Source: Symsagittifera roscoffensis (taxonomy: Eukaryota > Xenacoelomorpha > Acoela > Convolutidae). Taken from it: DNA of 64,000 nucleotides. The stretch's first letter is position 1, and each line of letters starts with the position of its first letter. The notes beneath the pieces were generated by a model. It ran no database searches. It was not told where the DNA came from and was given only the letters and a program-made list of their open reading frames with translations. This document shows positions 53,677-64,000 of this stretch, in pieces. Both the position numbers and the translations under genes were made by a program. The stretch spans positions 5,563,472 to 5,627,471 of the forward strand of contig NC_087069.1 in NCBI RefSeq assembly GCF_963678635.1. Reading direction: 5' to 3'.

Positions 53677-54146
53677 CAAGACTGCTCATATCAGGGAATG
53701 TTCCGACTGCCTATTAAGGTCTAACGCGCAGTGATAACATGAAAAAAAATGATAAAAGAGGAATTTTCTAATCTGAGATTTTTTGTGAAAATCAACCCTA
53801 TAAGACGCCGTATAAAGTACAAAGTGATAGATTGCGCTCCTAGTAACATAGCAATTATGGTAAATAGCCTGATTCAACCAATTTGGAACGAACTCTAAGA
53901 CGATTAAATCTCCCCTTACACGTTAATAGCGCGAAAAATATCGATCATCAGTTGTCCCAATTGGCCCCCATTCAAAGCCTCATAATTTTACACAAAATGA
54001 TCACAGGGGAATTCAAGACAACAACACTTTTCAGATGATATAAAATTTTTGTCAAAAAAGGCTAGTTAGAAAGTCTTAATTTGTCTGAGGAAAAAAAAAC
54101 CACGCGAGCACAAATATTCCGTCACTTTCTTCGAATGTCGGAACAA
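53677..54146 (-). repeat. Helentron-like repeat, copy F
   Basis: Second reverse copy, more diverged (3' hairpin partly deleted, 'tcagggaatgttccgac'), ending gtcggaacaa. Copies E and F form a direct head-to-tail array. Confidence 0.55.
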
Positions 54147-55200
54147 TTATGTTAATTGTTCTGCAGATAAAAACGCTTCGCCAATTTTGTGGTGCATTCA
54201 TTATTCTTGGCTGGCGTAGAGCTATAAATATAAATCTGATTTTGAAATGTGTACTAAAATAAGTGTCTCCAAAAACTCAAGTATGAAACTTACAGCAGGA
54301 AAGAAGGTTTCATACCAAGACGCAGGGGAGATCGATTGCTCTGCGACTAGCAGAAATAATAGACTGCAGTTTTCGATGCAAAAAAACTTATCGTGTTCTG
54401 TCTTTTTCTCAGTCGTTGGTTTTGGCACTGAGTTAGTTAAGTTTTCAGAATTGAAAAAAAAACTGATATAAGAATAAAAAAATTGAGAACGCATGTTGCA
54501 GATGAAATATTTGATACACCATTTCAGCTTCAACTCCCCATTAAAAATGTTCATCGAAAAACGGAGATAATCAGAAAAGTGATCATGTTTGTGAGACAGT
54601 GTTATAGCTTTTCGCATACAGAACCGCAACCAATTTTCGTACTACACGTGATAGCATAAGCTAATAGTTCTTCTTGGAAGTTTTTCAAAATAAACAAAGG
54701 TACATTATTAACAGGAACAAGCTTATTGAATGGATCTAATTTTTCTAGAAAAAAAAACATCGACAAAGAGTTTTATTGAAGTGATTTTCTAAAGACGACG
54801 TGCAAAATCTGAATATAGAACAAAAGTGGTTCAATGGACTTCAGATTTGCATAATTGACCACGATAAAAATCTTGAAAGCTGAAACATTTTCTCCAGTTA
54901 TCGAAGTCCGACAAGTGCACGTTCACTAAATTTCTTCAGAAAAAATGCGTTTTTTTAAAAGTTATGATTAGTTATACAAAAGCTCTTTCTCAGAAACCTT
55001 TTTCGAATCTCTAGGGACGAAGATTTTCGATATTTCATCGTTCCGGATTGTTTTAGCAAAAGAAAATTTAGGATATACTTCTGAGCTATCTAACTGATAG
55101 ACAATTGATATAATGATTAATTGATCCGAAAACTAATTGATCATCACACATCAATGTTTCTTCTTTATCTCAAATCCTATGATTCGTTACGTTCTTATGA
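54147..55200. other. Intergenic sequence, no gene seen
   Basis: A 135-codon minus frame (54222-54629) overlaps a 74-codon plus frame, but neither has recognisable features. Nothing else was found. Confidence 0.35.
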
Positions 55201-55214
55201 AAATTTTTTTTAAA

Positions 55215-55455
55215 CATGCGCACCCTACCCCCACCCCTTTATACCTACACACACTGAGGGGGGATGTTGTAGGTAAGGTGGAATGATGGAATGGGTGGAA
55301 AAGGTGGAAGTGTGGGTGGGGTAGGTGTGGTGGGGGTAGTTGTGTGGCTGAATGTGGGTGGAAGGGAATGAGTGAGTGATGGTGGGGTAGATGGAGGATG
55401 GGGTAGGTGGAGGCCGGGTAGATGAGGGATTGTGGTTGGTGTGCTGATAAATGGG
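55215..55455 (+). repeat. G-rich low-complexity tract
   Basis: Imperfect repetition of units such as ggtgggg, taggtgg and gatgggg over about 240 bases. It is strongly strand-asymmetric (G and T on the plus strand) and has G-quadruplex potential. The His/Pro-rich frame on the minus strand is a by-product of this bias. Confidence 0.75.
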
Positions 55456-57600
55456 AGGTTGTAAGTTTGGGCGTGTTCAATTTGGTTGATAAAATTGAGA
55501 ACACCTGCGTGTAAAACGTTAGGATTATGAGTTTGTAATTTTTCTCTAAATCATGGAACTTAAAGAATCATAATCGATTGCGTGGTCCCGAAAGGAATAA
55601 TAATCAAATAAAAGGGCAATATTTTTGCGCACAAAAATTGGTTTTTGGTCAATTGTTATCCATGGAACCTCAGTGCCTAGAGCTCTTACACTAGACTAGC
55701 ACTTTTGCATGAAAAACAGGAAAAAATATTCTAGCTTTTTTATTAGAATTCTCAGGTATTTTTTGTCTTTTTTAGAATCCAAAATTGGTCAAGATCAAGT
55801 CTTTTTTATTTGGAAACACACTTTTTTATTTGGAAAATGAGTTTTACTACGCTGGTAAAAAAAAGGTGAGCAACCAAAATCTTACGTACAAAAAATATTC
55901 ATTTGAGAAAACTTTGCTTAGTCTCATTCTTGTAGGACTGGCAAATCACGAAGTGAAAGATTTCACATAACCCTAAAAAACAGCCACTTATCTACAAGTT
56001 TTGGTCTGAAATTTTGCGATACTTTGCAGTTACCGGTAAAAACAAGGGACCATATAATAATCTTTGGGTGACATCATTGCATATGTCCAATCTCGTTTGT
56101 CTTAAACTTTTAGTGCATTTAGTAAAAATCGACAGTGAGTAGTGTTGCAAGACTGTTGAATTTGACAGTGAACAAAAATCCCCTTACACCGTAAAAACTA
56201 AATTGTTTACTTTTAGGATATTGGGTAGAACAATTTTTGCGTCGGTTTCAAAATTAAAAGATGAAACCCTGTTAAATAGATTAAGGTATCTAATCATTCT
56301 AAATTGATTACGTATAGTTTATTTGGAAAAAAAGACGTTTTTTAGCAAGCTGTAAGAGAAGAATATTTGTTATCGATTAAAAAAATTCTGACCAGTGATT
56401 TTTGTACTCTTTTAGGTTTACCCTTTCTCTCTATTTTTTGATACTTTTTTGATCAAAAAAACTCAAACAGGGCTCAAAATTTATATAGAATACTCGGATA
56501 CTCGTTGGTTGCATTACCTTTTTGGTGAAAAAAGTCAATCAGAAGCAATTCGACGAGAAAGTTTCCGCTTTTTGATAGGGAGAAAATGTCCTGCGTTGTT
56601 TTCCCGTTCCTCCCGCAGCACTCGAGATACCGAAAAGGCTTAGTATCAACGAAATCAAAATGCAAGTGAAAAGCAAGTTCTATGTAGCTGAAGAAAAATT
56701 TAAAAAAAGAACTTGCGTGGTTCAAAAGCTACAACTATGTTAACTACAAGACTTTGTACACGGTAGTAGTATGCATTTAGTACACTATGATGGGGGGTGT
56801 CATACATTGATGACCATAAGGTATAGATAATAATTGTCACCATGTATTAAATGACAACCAATGGTCACCATGTTATAATCTTAACAGTCACCATGTAATA
56901 TTTTATACCAAATAGCCCCCATGTAATAATACTAATACTCACCATATTTTAGGTTTTAACATATAGTCCCCATGTAACCTGCAATGGTTTCTATTGGCAA
57001 TTGTCACCAAGTAGTTTTCGAATTTAACTTAAAGTTATATTGTAAAAAGGTACCATTGACACTGCAGTTTGACTCAATATGAGCTGCGCTATCTGCACTC
57101 TTTCAACCTTTTCTTATATGCTGACAGACATTTTGCACAAAAAAAAATAGTTAGTACGCGAAACTCTATGAACTGAATTTTTTATGAATTTGAACTACTC
57201 ACAAAAATTCTCATAAAAATTATTTAATGAGAAAGCATATGAGTCAAAAAACGTTTCAAAACATAATCATTAACGTATACAAAATCTAAAGCATCACCAT
57301 TAGAGTTTGTGATAAAAACCAAACGTGCTATATAAATACAAAAAGAAACACACATGGTAGAATTTGAGTTTTGTGTTGGAACTCCTGTCATCAGTTCTAT
57401 GACTTGATTGAAATTCTCGTTTATCCTTTTAGAGATGTTGCTGTAATTAAAAAACGGCAGACCAAGAGGAAGTATTTAAAAAAATCGGAGGCAAATTAGA
57501 GATTTATGTATATTCGAGTATTGTGTATATTCGGTCTGTTATTGTTTATAATTAATGTCAAAACTTGTACCTAACTTGTTACTATAAATTGAAGATTGAA
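55456..57600. other. Intergenic sequence with degenerate short repeat at 56790-57010
   Basis: No gene supported. Between about 56790 and 57010 the word 'caccatgtaat' or 'ccccatgtaat' recurs at least six times at 30-50-base spacing, a decayed minisatellite. Confidence 0.4.
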
Positions 57601-57612
57601 ATAAATTTCTTG

Positions 57613-57733
57613 GGGTCCGAGTAGAGGAAAAGGCACGGCACTCGACTCTCAGCCGAAAGGCGGTGTTTTGAAACCCGTCTGGAATTTGTACTGAAAGGAG
57701 GTCCTGGTTGCTGGTATAATTATATCCCACCTA
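57613..57733 (+). mobile_element. tRNA-derived SINE
   Basis: An A-box-like TAGAGGAAAAGG (57622-57633) and a B-box-like GTTTTGAAACC (57664-57674) lie 30 bases apart, the correct spacing for an internal RNA polymerase III promoter. Between them is a tRNA-like anticodon-arm region (cgactctcagccg). A non-tRNA body continues to about 57733. The overlapping minus-strand frame (57539-57730) is a shadow. Confidence 0.5.
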
Positions 57734-57838
57734 AAATCGAGTTTGCAGTTTTTACTTTGAGAGTAGTTTAACTTCTCAGATTTTTGCTATTCAGTTAACA
57801 AAGAGGAATACATGGAGTTGTTCTCGAGGAACGGTGAA

Positions 57839-58096
57839 TCAGACACATTGGGATATGTTTTGACATATTTCAATCATAACTTCATTTGCTTGTGTTACTT
57901 CGCATTGTATTCCTAAATAGATTTTTTGCAGGTCAAAAAAATTGTTACAGTCACCAGTATTTTCAAATTCAAGCAATGATCCGTTGGGTGAACAGACAGG
58001 TTCAAGTTTTTGGTCAAAAGGATTTTCGAAATTAATCATAGGATGTTGCTTTTCGGACAAACCTTGAGAGCTATGGGTAGCTTCATTGGGTAACAA
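57839..58096 (-). pseudogene. Polinton major capsid-like protein, N-terminal fragment
   Basis: An 85-codon frame with the ENPFDQKLEPVCSPNGSLLE start and a FFDLQKIYL segment, matching by layout the N-terminus of the capsid relic at 10327. It follows the minor capsid/core fragment, as on the plus strand. The rest of the capsid gene is missing; a SINE and unrelated sequence follow. Confidence 0.5.
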
Positions 58097-58109
58097 GTTG
58101 GCGAACAGT

Positions 58110-58529
58110 TTCTATGGTTGAGAAAAATTCTGCGCTACTTCTCGCTGGTCTGTTTTTTCTTCGATTGGTTGTTTTTATTTTTGAGCTCATTTATATCTTC
58201 TTCTTCGTAATCCAATCTTGGTGTCTTTCGCCGACGTTTACCACCAGCGAGTTGTTTTCTTGTAGTATTTGTTACAGTGTTTTTAAGGCTTGTATTTGAG
58301 ACTTCTTTTTCAAGGCAACATCATTCAGTTCAAGCGCTGCACTCATCAAAAGTTCTCTGCCCAATTTTTTCACAGCCGGTAGAATGACTCTTCGTGCAAA
58401 CGGTATAGCAACTCGACCAATACCAGCAGTCAAAACGACAAATCCGCTGCCGCTTCTTCGGTAGTGTCCCGAGAAATGAGGAGTGAAGCTAATACTGTAC
58501 CATAATAATACTTTCCCATTCGTTTTCAT
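58110..58529 (-). pseudogene. Polinton minor capsid/core protein (pX-like), second locus
   Basis: Frame 58272-58529 encodes a Gly-rich start, the GRVAIPFARRVILPAVKK segment and a helical continuation. The basic tail (TRKQLAGGKRRK) is readable in another frame at about 58190-58240. It is homologous to 9827-10200 but clearly from a different Polinton lineage. One frameshift and loss of neighbours make it a relic. Confidence 0.6.
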
Positions 58530-58565
58530 ATTGATTGTACAGATGTAATAAAAAAAATTTGAAGT

Positions 58566-58914
58566 CTAGCTTAGTGAAGTTCTTTCGATGATTAGGTTTA
58601 ATGCTGCAGGCACAACCGTTTTTGATGTGTCTGTTTGAATTAATGCCGCGTGACAATGTGACCTTTGCTTCTCCAACAGATTGGTTTTGAATAATATCAA
58701 TTTAAACAAAAAAACTTGTCCAACAAAGTAACTCATATGGGAAATGAGATTCATACAGATCGCTTCCCTCATAAAATGCATCGTAGGAGGATATCATTTT
58801 GTGACCAATTTGATATTCACCGTTCTTGTCAAGTTTTGCATTGTAGCCTTCCACACTGAAAAATTGGGGTCTTGGAAATGAGATTTTTTTTCCTGCATTC
58901 ATCCAAATGCTCAT
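58566..58914 (-). pseudogene. Polinton capsid-cluster ORF, fragment
   Basis: Two overlapping frames (58702-58914 and 58566-58781) precede the pX-like gene, in the position held by the unknown capsid-cluster protein at 9080-9810. Readable pieces include QFFSVEGYNAKLDKNGEY. Similarity to 9080-9810 is not clear by eye, so the assignment is positional. Confidence 0.3.
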
Positions 58915-59700
58915 CCTATTCGTGATTTCTCGAAGACTTGCATCGAAACAAATTTTGACTTTGAATTTCGTTTTTATTTCATTGATCGATTTTTCAATAA
59001 AAGTTTACTCTCCCGATTTGACTGAAACTTTTCCTGAATAATAAGGCCTAGAAATTTTCTTCCGATTGCCTGCTTTGGATTTACTTGCTACTACTTCGGA
59101 TGCTCTTGTGCCAGTCGGTCATATTTGGAAGTTTGACCTTGAGAGACACGAGAACTCTTAAATTTGGAGTGAAATTGAATTTTTCAAAAATTCGAATGGA
59201 GCCTGTCATGCACGATTTTCTCGCGACAACTGAAAACAGAATAAGTGAAATCAGAACGATCGAGTAACAATCGCGGGAAAGTTGTCAGATAAAAACAGTA
59301 GGAAATTGCTACTCGCAATTTCCGTCATAGTGAACTAGAGTAGAGCTGTCCTATCTGAAATAGAAGACAGAGTATTCCCGAGGGAACAATTATTCGAACT
59401 GGACTAGAGTGAACCTTCGATGGAAAGGTGGACAGCTTGAGTGTCCCAATGATTCACATAAAACTATATTCTAGAAATCAAACTTACCTCTGCCATTCAA
59501 ACTGATAAACATTAAACTTATCTAGTTATCTTAGTTAATTCTACAGTTGCTCACCCATTTAATTACCCCTGTGCTTGAGCGCATCGGCATGTGAGTCCTT
59601 AATTTAAACTTCTAGAGTGTGTTTTATGATTGTTATGTTGAGGAAAGGCGAGTTTCAGGTTGATCCATCTGAAATGGATCAAAGTTCTACTGTCTAATAA
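58915..59700. other. Intergenic sequence, no gene seen
   Basis: Includes a plus-strand 60-codon frame (59085-59267) without features. Composition shifts towards higher GC near 59700, where the second LTR retroelement's leader appears to start. Confidence 0.35.
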
Positions 59701-60480
59701 AAAGTAACTTAACGGATTGTTCCGACCCGGTTTTTAACGGCGTTCGCGTGTTTTGGGTATTTTGAGACCTAAGTATGGGGACGTTGTCAATTCTAGAGGG
59801 GGGGATATTTTGGTAGTAGCCTTTAATCTGTAACGGGTCGTAGTCTCTTGTCACAAGCGAACCGAATTGGCTCCGACCGTTTTGAGGTGGAAAAACACAA
59901 GAGATAGTGTCCCTGACTCTTGAGCCAATGGTTATAGGGCCTAATTTTCTTAAGCCTCATATGTGACCGCAGTGGACGAATGTTACATAGTGTTTATATG
60001 GCGCTCCTGGGTGTTTACGACATCAAGACTACGGAGTTGAACCCACTTGACACAGCTCCGGGCTGCATGCCCATTCTAGAGTACCGGTGGTACGGTTCGG
60101 CGGGAACGTGCAAACCTTGCGGTTGTACCGTGATAGCTTTTTAAGAAAACTCGAGAAAACTTCCTGGTACGCTCTCCGAACGAGGCTTAGCTAACCGAGT
60201 AAAGAGGGGCAACTAGGGGGACAAAAACACGAGCAAAAAGACAAAAAGCGAAACAAAAACCAAAAAAGAATAGAAAAAGGAACAAAAACCATTAAACGAA
60301 AAAAGACAGTGATTTTGACACCAAATTAGTTGGATCAAACCTTTATCTTAATTAAATAGTATACCCATACTGTTTTACAAGTTCGATCGTTTCGATCAAT
60401 CTAGCAATTTAACCCAGTAACCTCAATAAAGTGCCCGAGGGTGGGGCGTTGTCAAGGGTTTTCAGATAGCTTGGAATTTA

Positions 60481-60690
60481 GCTGAACCAATAGGAGACTT
60501 GACTGGAAGAGGTGACCAGCCGAGTGGGAAAGTGGTTCAGGAGCAGTTGGGCTGAACCAATAGGAGACTTGACTGGAAGAGGTGACCAGCCGAATGGGAG
60601 AGTGGTTCAGGAGCACTTGAACTGAACCAATAGGACTTGGCTGGAAGAGGTGACCAACCGAGTGGGAAAGTGGTCAAGGAGGATTTGGCA
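60481..60690 (+). repeat. Three 70-bp repeats with CCAAT boxes
   Basis: Units start at 60481, 60551 and 60621 with '(g/a)ctgaaCCAATagga' and contain 'ctggaagaggtgacca' and 'gtgggaaagtgg'. The third unit has a short deletion. Spacing is exactly 70. The arrangement resembles tandem enhancer repeats in the U3 of retroviral LTRs. Confidence 0.85.
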
Positions 60691-61539
60691 GTTCTCGAGT
60701 TCTCAAGTTGGTCAGAACGGGTATCGTTAAAATCCACATTACATTATAGGAGATAAGTGTAAAATTGGATAAGCGAAATCACCAGGTTTTGAGGAACGTT
60801 TTTACTTGAGCAGGCCTGGAGACAGGTCTACGGTTTTCTCTTGAGAGGTTTAGCACCCGGCGCTTAAGGTAATTTTAGGCTTAAGAAGGGGGGCTAAAAA
60901 GGGGGGAGGTTAGAAGGGGGCTGGTTAGGTTAGAGGTTGGCGGTTGCAAATTGTAAAAAGGGGGAAATTAGAGTAACTAATTAATCGACATCGTTGATTT
61001 AGTTACATAAGTTATATACACACGTTGGTAATAATAGGTGTATATCCAAATTTAAACATCGAGTTAAGGTAGGTACCCTAGTCGGATTGGTAGGGGGGAA
61101 CGGACATAGACAATTTTTGTGATACCCAATAGGATCATTAGTTGGGGGGAGGAAAACGCGTGGCAATCAGGTACCAGACATTTTTTTCGGTAGAAGGTAG
61201 ACATTTGTCACCTTTGAATTTTAGGTGGGTTCATCTCTCTGTTTTTATAATTTTTTCTTGTTTAGATTTATGTTGCATTTTGGTGAGGATTTGCGTTTGG
61301 TTTTTATACGAACAGGTGATCACAAGATACCTGCGCACAAATTTTGGTTTCAAGTTGCTTGGAACATTGAAAAAGAGGTATCTAAAAAAGAGGGGTCAGC
61401 ATTTGGCCACTAAGAGAGGGTTTTTGGGAAAATTTTTACTAGAGCTTGAGTGGTGGTACAAGGTACAGTGAATCAAGAAGTCCCTACAACGAAGAAGAAA
61501 GAGGTCCCACCGCTCAGACACTTGTTGACAGTCTTGGGA

Positions 61540-62450
61540 CAGTACCAGAGAAGTCTTGGGACAGTGCCAAAGAAGTCTTGGGACAGTACCCGAGAAGTCT
61601 TGGGACAGTGCCAAAGAAGTCTTGGGACAGTGCAGTCTGGGGACAGTCTTGGGACAGTGCAGTCCTGGGACAGTCTTGGACCAGAGCAGTCTTGGTACAG
61701 TCTTGGGACAGTACAGCCTTGAGACGGTATAGTCTCGGGACGGTACGGTCTTGGGACAGTGGTCTTGGGATAGTGGTCTTGGGACAGTGGTCTAGGGACA
61801 CTAGCCTTGGGACAGTGGTCTTGGGACACTAGTCTTGGGACAGTGGTCTTGGGACAGTGGTCTTGGGATAGTGGTCTTGGGACAGTGGTCTTGGGACACT
61901 AGTCTTGGGACAGTGGTCTTGGGACAGTGGTCTTGGGACAGTGGTCTTGGGACACTAGCCTTGGGACAGTAGTCTTGGGACAGTAGTCTTGGGACAGTAG
62001 CCTTGGGACACTAGTCTTGGGACAGTAGCCTTGGGACACTAGCCTTGGGACAGTAGCCTTGGAACACTAGCCTTGGGACAGTGGTCTTGGGACACTAGTC
62101 TTGGGACAGTAGTCTTGGGATACTAGTCTTGGGACACTAGCCTTGGGACAGTAGTCTTGGGACAGTAGTCTTGGGACAGTAGTCTTGGGACAGTAGTCTT
62201 GGGACACTAGCCTTGGGACACTAGTCTTGGGACAGTAGTCTTGGGACACTAACCATGGGGTAGCACTCTTCCGCAGTCTTGGGACAGTGGTCCTGGGATA
62301 GTACTCTCGGGACAGGGGTCTTGGGACACTGACAAAAAGTACTGGGACAGTACCGAACAGTCTTGGGACAGTAGAAAGAAAGCCTGGGACGGTACAAAGA
62401 AGAGTAGGGACAGTAACTGGAAGTCTTGGGACGGTATAAAAATTGGAGTA
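61540..62450 (+). repeat. 14-bp minisatellite (CTTGGGACAGTRGT)
   Basis: About 60 imperfect copies of CTTGGGACAGTAGT or CTTGGGACAGTGGT, with variants (ggacactag). The 14-bp unit is not a multiple of three, so frames on both strands run through it without meaning. The block lies between the enhancer-like repeats and gag. Confidence 0.93.
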
Positions 62451-62684
62451 AAGCTACAATAAGTGTTTTAAGACAGAATTAAAACAGAATAAGACTAGTC
62501 GGAACCCGGTACGGTTGTGACCACAAATAAAGAAAGTTTCTCGAAAGGTTTTGAAAGAGAACTGGGAACATTGTTTTTATCACGTTGTATATTTCCTTTT
62601 AATACTTTTTTCACAAAAGATTTTAACTTAGAATAGAATTGTGTATAGTAATATTGCAAATAGGAGCAATTGTAAATAGAAATA

Positions 62685-63999
62685 ATGAGACGGGGTAGGG
62701 TACCGGTGCTCGAAAAATGGTCAACTGGATCAAACACGAAATATAACTCGTCGCTACGCGGAACGACATCAATGGGCCAAAAGAAAACAAAAGGGAACTT
62801 TTCAGTTAGCATGGTCAGCACGAGGAGTATTACTGAGAACAAGACGAAAGAAGGTGCTAAAGACAAACAGGCGGAGCCTACAATTGAAAGCGATCTAGAG
62901 ACACCAGACCAAAGCGTAGATGAAGTGGAAAAGAAGACAACGGAATCCACACCGATGCCCATATGGAAGATCAAAATCCAAAAACCATGCAGTTTTCGCC
63001 GATAGACGCCTTGGAAGACACAACAGGCAATCCCAAGAAACGGTGAAAGACGACTCTCAAGTAAAGAAGACATCTTTTACAGAAAAGTTGGCGATGATGG
63101 TCGGAATGAAATCGAGAGACAACACGGCTGAAGAACCAAAAACTGAAAGAGCACAAACATTTGGGACAGTGAGCACGAAGACGACAGAAGCCAACCTAAA
63201 AGAGGAACAAGCCAGAACAGAAGCTGCAGCCGAAAACAGGACAAGGGCTGACCATGAAATAACTACTCTAGAGCTTGGCGACTTGATGACAAAACTAAAT
63301 CAGATCGACAAAAAACTAAAGTACAGTGAGGAAGATAGAGACTTAATAAGGAAGGAGTTGAAATACAACAAGCACGAGTATCTGGACAGTTACTTTAACC
63401 TAGCCAAGGCAACAGAGGAGAGACTCCAGCAGATGTCAGACAAGGTAGATGCCACTAATGAAGAACGAGACAAGAACATCAAAAAAGATATGCAACAATT
63501 GAAAAACCGATATGATGGTGTCAACAGCCAATTAGGGAGCCTGGAAACGAGAATGGACACAATGAGCAGGAATCAGGCCGAAAGTTCATGTGCAATACAG
63601 ACGAAATTGGATGCAATCTTGAGAAATTCTACCTCACAAGAAAGACCGGCAGCGGATCGCACGCAAGGCAACAGAGTTGGCTTTGTGGAACCACAAAGGA
63701 ACAAACGGCAATTGACACAGTTGCCTTTAACCCGAGATGCGGTGAGCATAGCACCAACAGCTGCTTAGACAATCATGAAAATGGAACATCAAATACAATG
63801 AGTGGTCCGGGGGACTCAACAGCTAACAGCAACTCAGGTCTGGATGCCATGACGTGGGCAAGCACTTGGGAGATGATGAATAGGACTCTAGAGGCCTTCG
63901 CCACGAGGAACACTGACTCGAGCGATAGAAGAGAGGGAAAATCAAGGAAAACTTTCAAGAAGCCAAAAGAATTCAAAGACGACTCCGATGAATGCATTG
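62685..63999 (+). CDS. gag: Gag of second LTR retroelement (frame-broken, leaves window)
   Basis: The first frame (62685-63005) encodes a basic, then Thr/Lys/Glu-rich N-terminus. The second (62920-63768) encodes a long helical, probably coiled-coil segment with heptad-like Leu/Ile spacing (LGDLMTKLNQIDKKLKY ... LQQMSDKV). The third, from about 63725, continues past an ATG at 63798 with WEMMNRTLEAFATRN and FKKPKEFKDDSDECI, which looks like the start of a capsid domain and runs off the end. Two frame changes are therefore needed. A protein-like stretch also lies in the third frame near 62960-63040. Assignment to Gag is from position and the FKxPKxFKDDSD-type capsid entry. Confidence 0.5.
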
Positions 64000-64000
64000 A

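Larger units (their letters stand above)
59700..63999 (+). mobile_element. Second LTR retroelement, 5' part (LTR/leader and gag)
   Basis: A change of composition (GC-richer, G-runs) from about 59700, enhancer-like 70-bp repeats, a minisatellite and then a Gag-type coding region indicate the 5' end of a plus-strand LTR retroelement leaving the window. The exact LTR borders and primer-binding site could not be set because the 3' LTR is outside. Confidence 0.55.

Noticed and set aside
55187..55504. Minus-strand His/Pro-rich 105-codon frame
   Set aside because: Produced by the G/T-rich low-complexity tract on the plus strand; no other coding sign.
57539..57730. Minus-strand 63-codon frame
   Set aside because: Overlaps the tRNA-derived SINE on the plus strand, which explains the sequence.
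61446..62249. Frames of 60-128 codons on both strands with repeated SWDS/LGQ or SQDY/PKT patterns
   Set aside because: Translations of the 14-bp minisatellite; the repeat unit is not a multiple of three, so all frames stay open.
62495..63073. Minus-strand 192-codon frame with hydrophobic stretches
   Set aside because: Opposite the Gag N-terminal frames of the second retroelement, which fit the context better; no signal or domain seen.
1..64000. CRISPR arrays, bacterial operons, ribosomal RNA genes
   Set aside because: No regularly spaced repeats with unique spacers, no bacterial gene layout and no rRNA-like sequence; spliced genes and transposons show an animal genome.

Overview
The window is animal nuclear DNA, AT-rich and dominated by transposable elements. 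The clearest host gene is a spliced acid ceramidase (ASAH1-type) gene on the minus strand. Its exons are GC-richer than the surroundings and have GT-AG introns whose phases fit exactly. The mix of Polinton/Maverick remnants, Helentron-like repeats, mariner MITEs, an env-bearing LTR element and B-box zinc-finger paralogues suggests an invertebrate or other non-vertebrate metazoan. I cannot name the species.

Layout. 1-12.2 kb: two decayed plus-strand Polinton copies (packaging ATPase, integrase, minor capsid/core protein, major capsid-like protein, adenain-like protease). 13.05-16.5 kb: a 1.7-kb tandem duplication, each copy holding a Helentron-like repeat. 16.8-17.2 kb: a broken B-box gene running into a 200-base assembly gap. 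17.2-40.1 kb: acid ceramidase, seven exons found. 43.0-46.6 kb: a mariner-derived element, a 168-bp satellite with a longer duplication over it, and MITE ends. 50.3-52.0 kb: an intact B-box protein with a C-terminal C2H2 finger. 52.0-54.1 kb: three Helentron-like repeats. 57.6-58.9 kb: a tRNA-derived SINE and a third Polinton fragment (minus). 59.7-64 kb: leader, enhancer-like repeats, a 14-bp minisatellite and the start of gag of a second LTR retroelement that leaves the window.

The most unusual object is a 14.3-kb LTR element (17837-32176, minus strand) in the large sixth intron of acid ceramidase, in the sense orientation. Its LTRs differ only by a 3-base A-run indel and are flanked by a 4-bp GTAT duplication, so the insertion is young. 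It has a primer-binding site, Gag, a zinc knuckle reached by a candidate -1 frameshift, an aspartic protease and a broken Env resembling chuvirus-type glycoproteins. I find no reverse transcriptase, RNase H or integrase. The space is taken by unrecognised ORFs: a basic 155-aa and a 429-aa ORF before gag, two tiny membrane ORFs, a 391-codon open frame without any ATG, and a 602-aa ORF after env. Several overlap by ATGA or a few bases, as in compact viral genomes. It is best read as a non-autonomous but complex retrovirus-like element that may depend on a pol-bearing relative.

Many element ORFs carry frameshifts, but the ceramidase exons and the 563-codon B-box gene are clean, so general indel error in the assembly is unlikely to explain the breaks.
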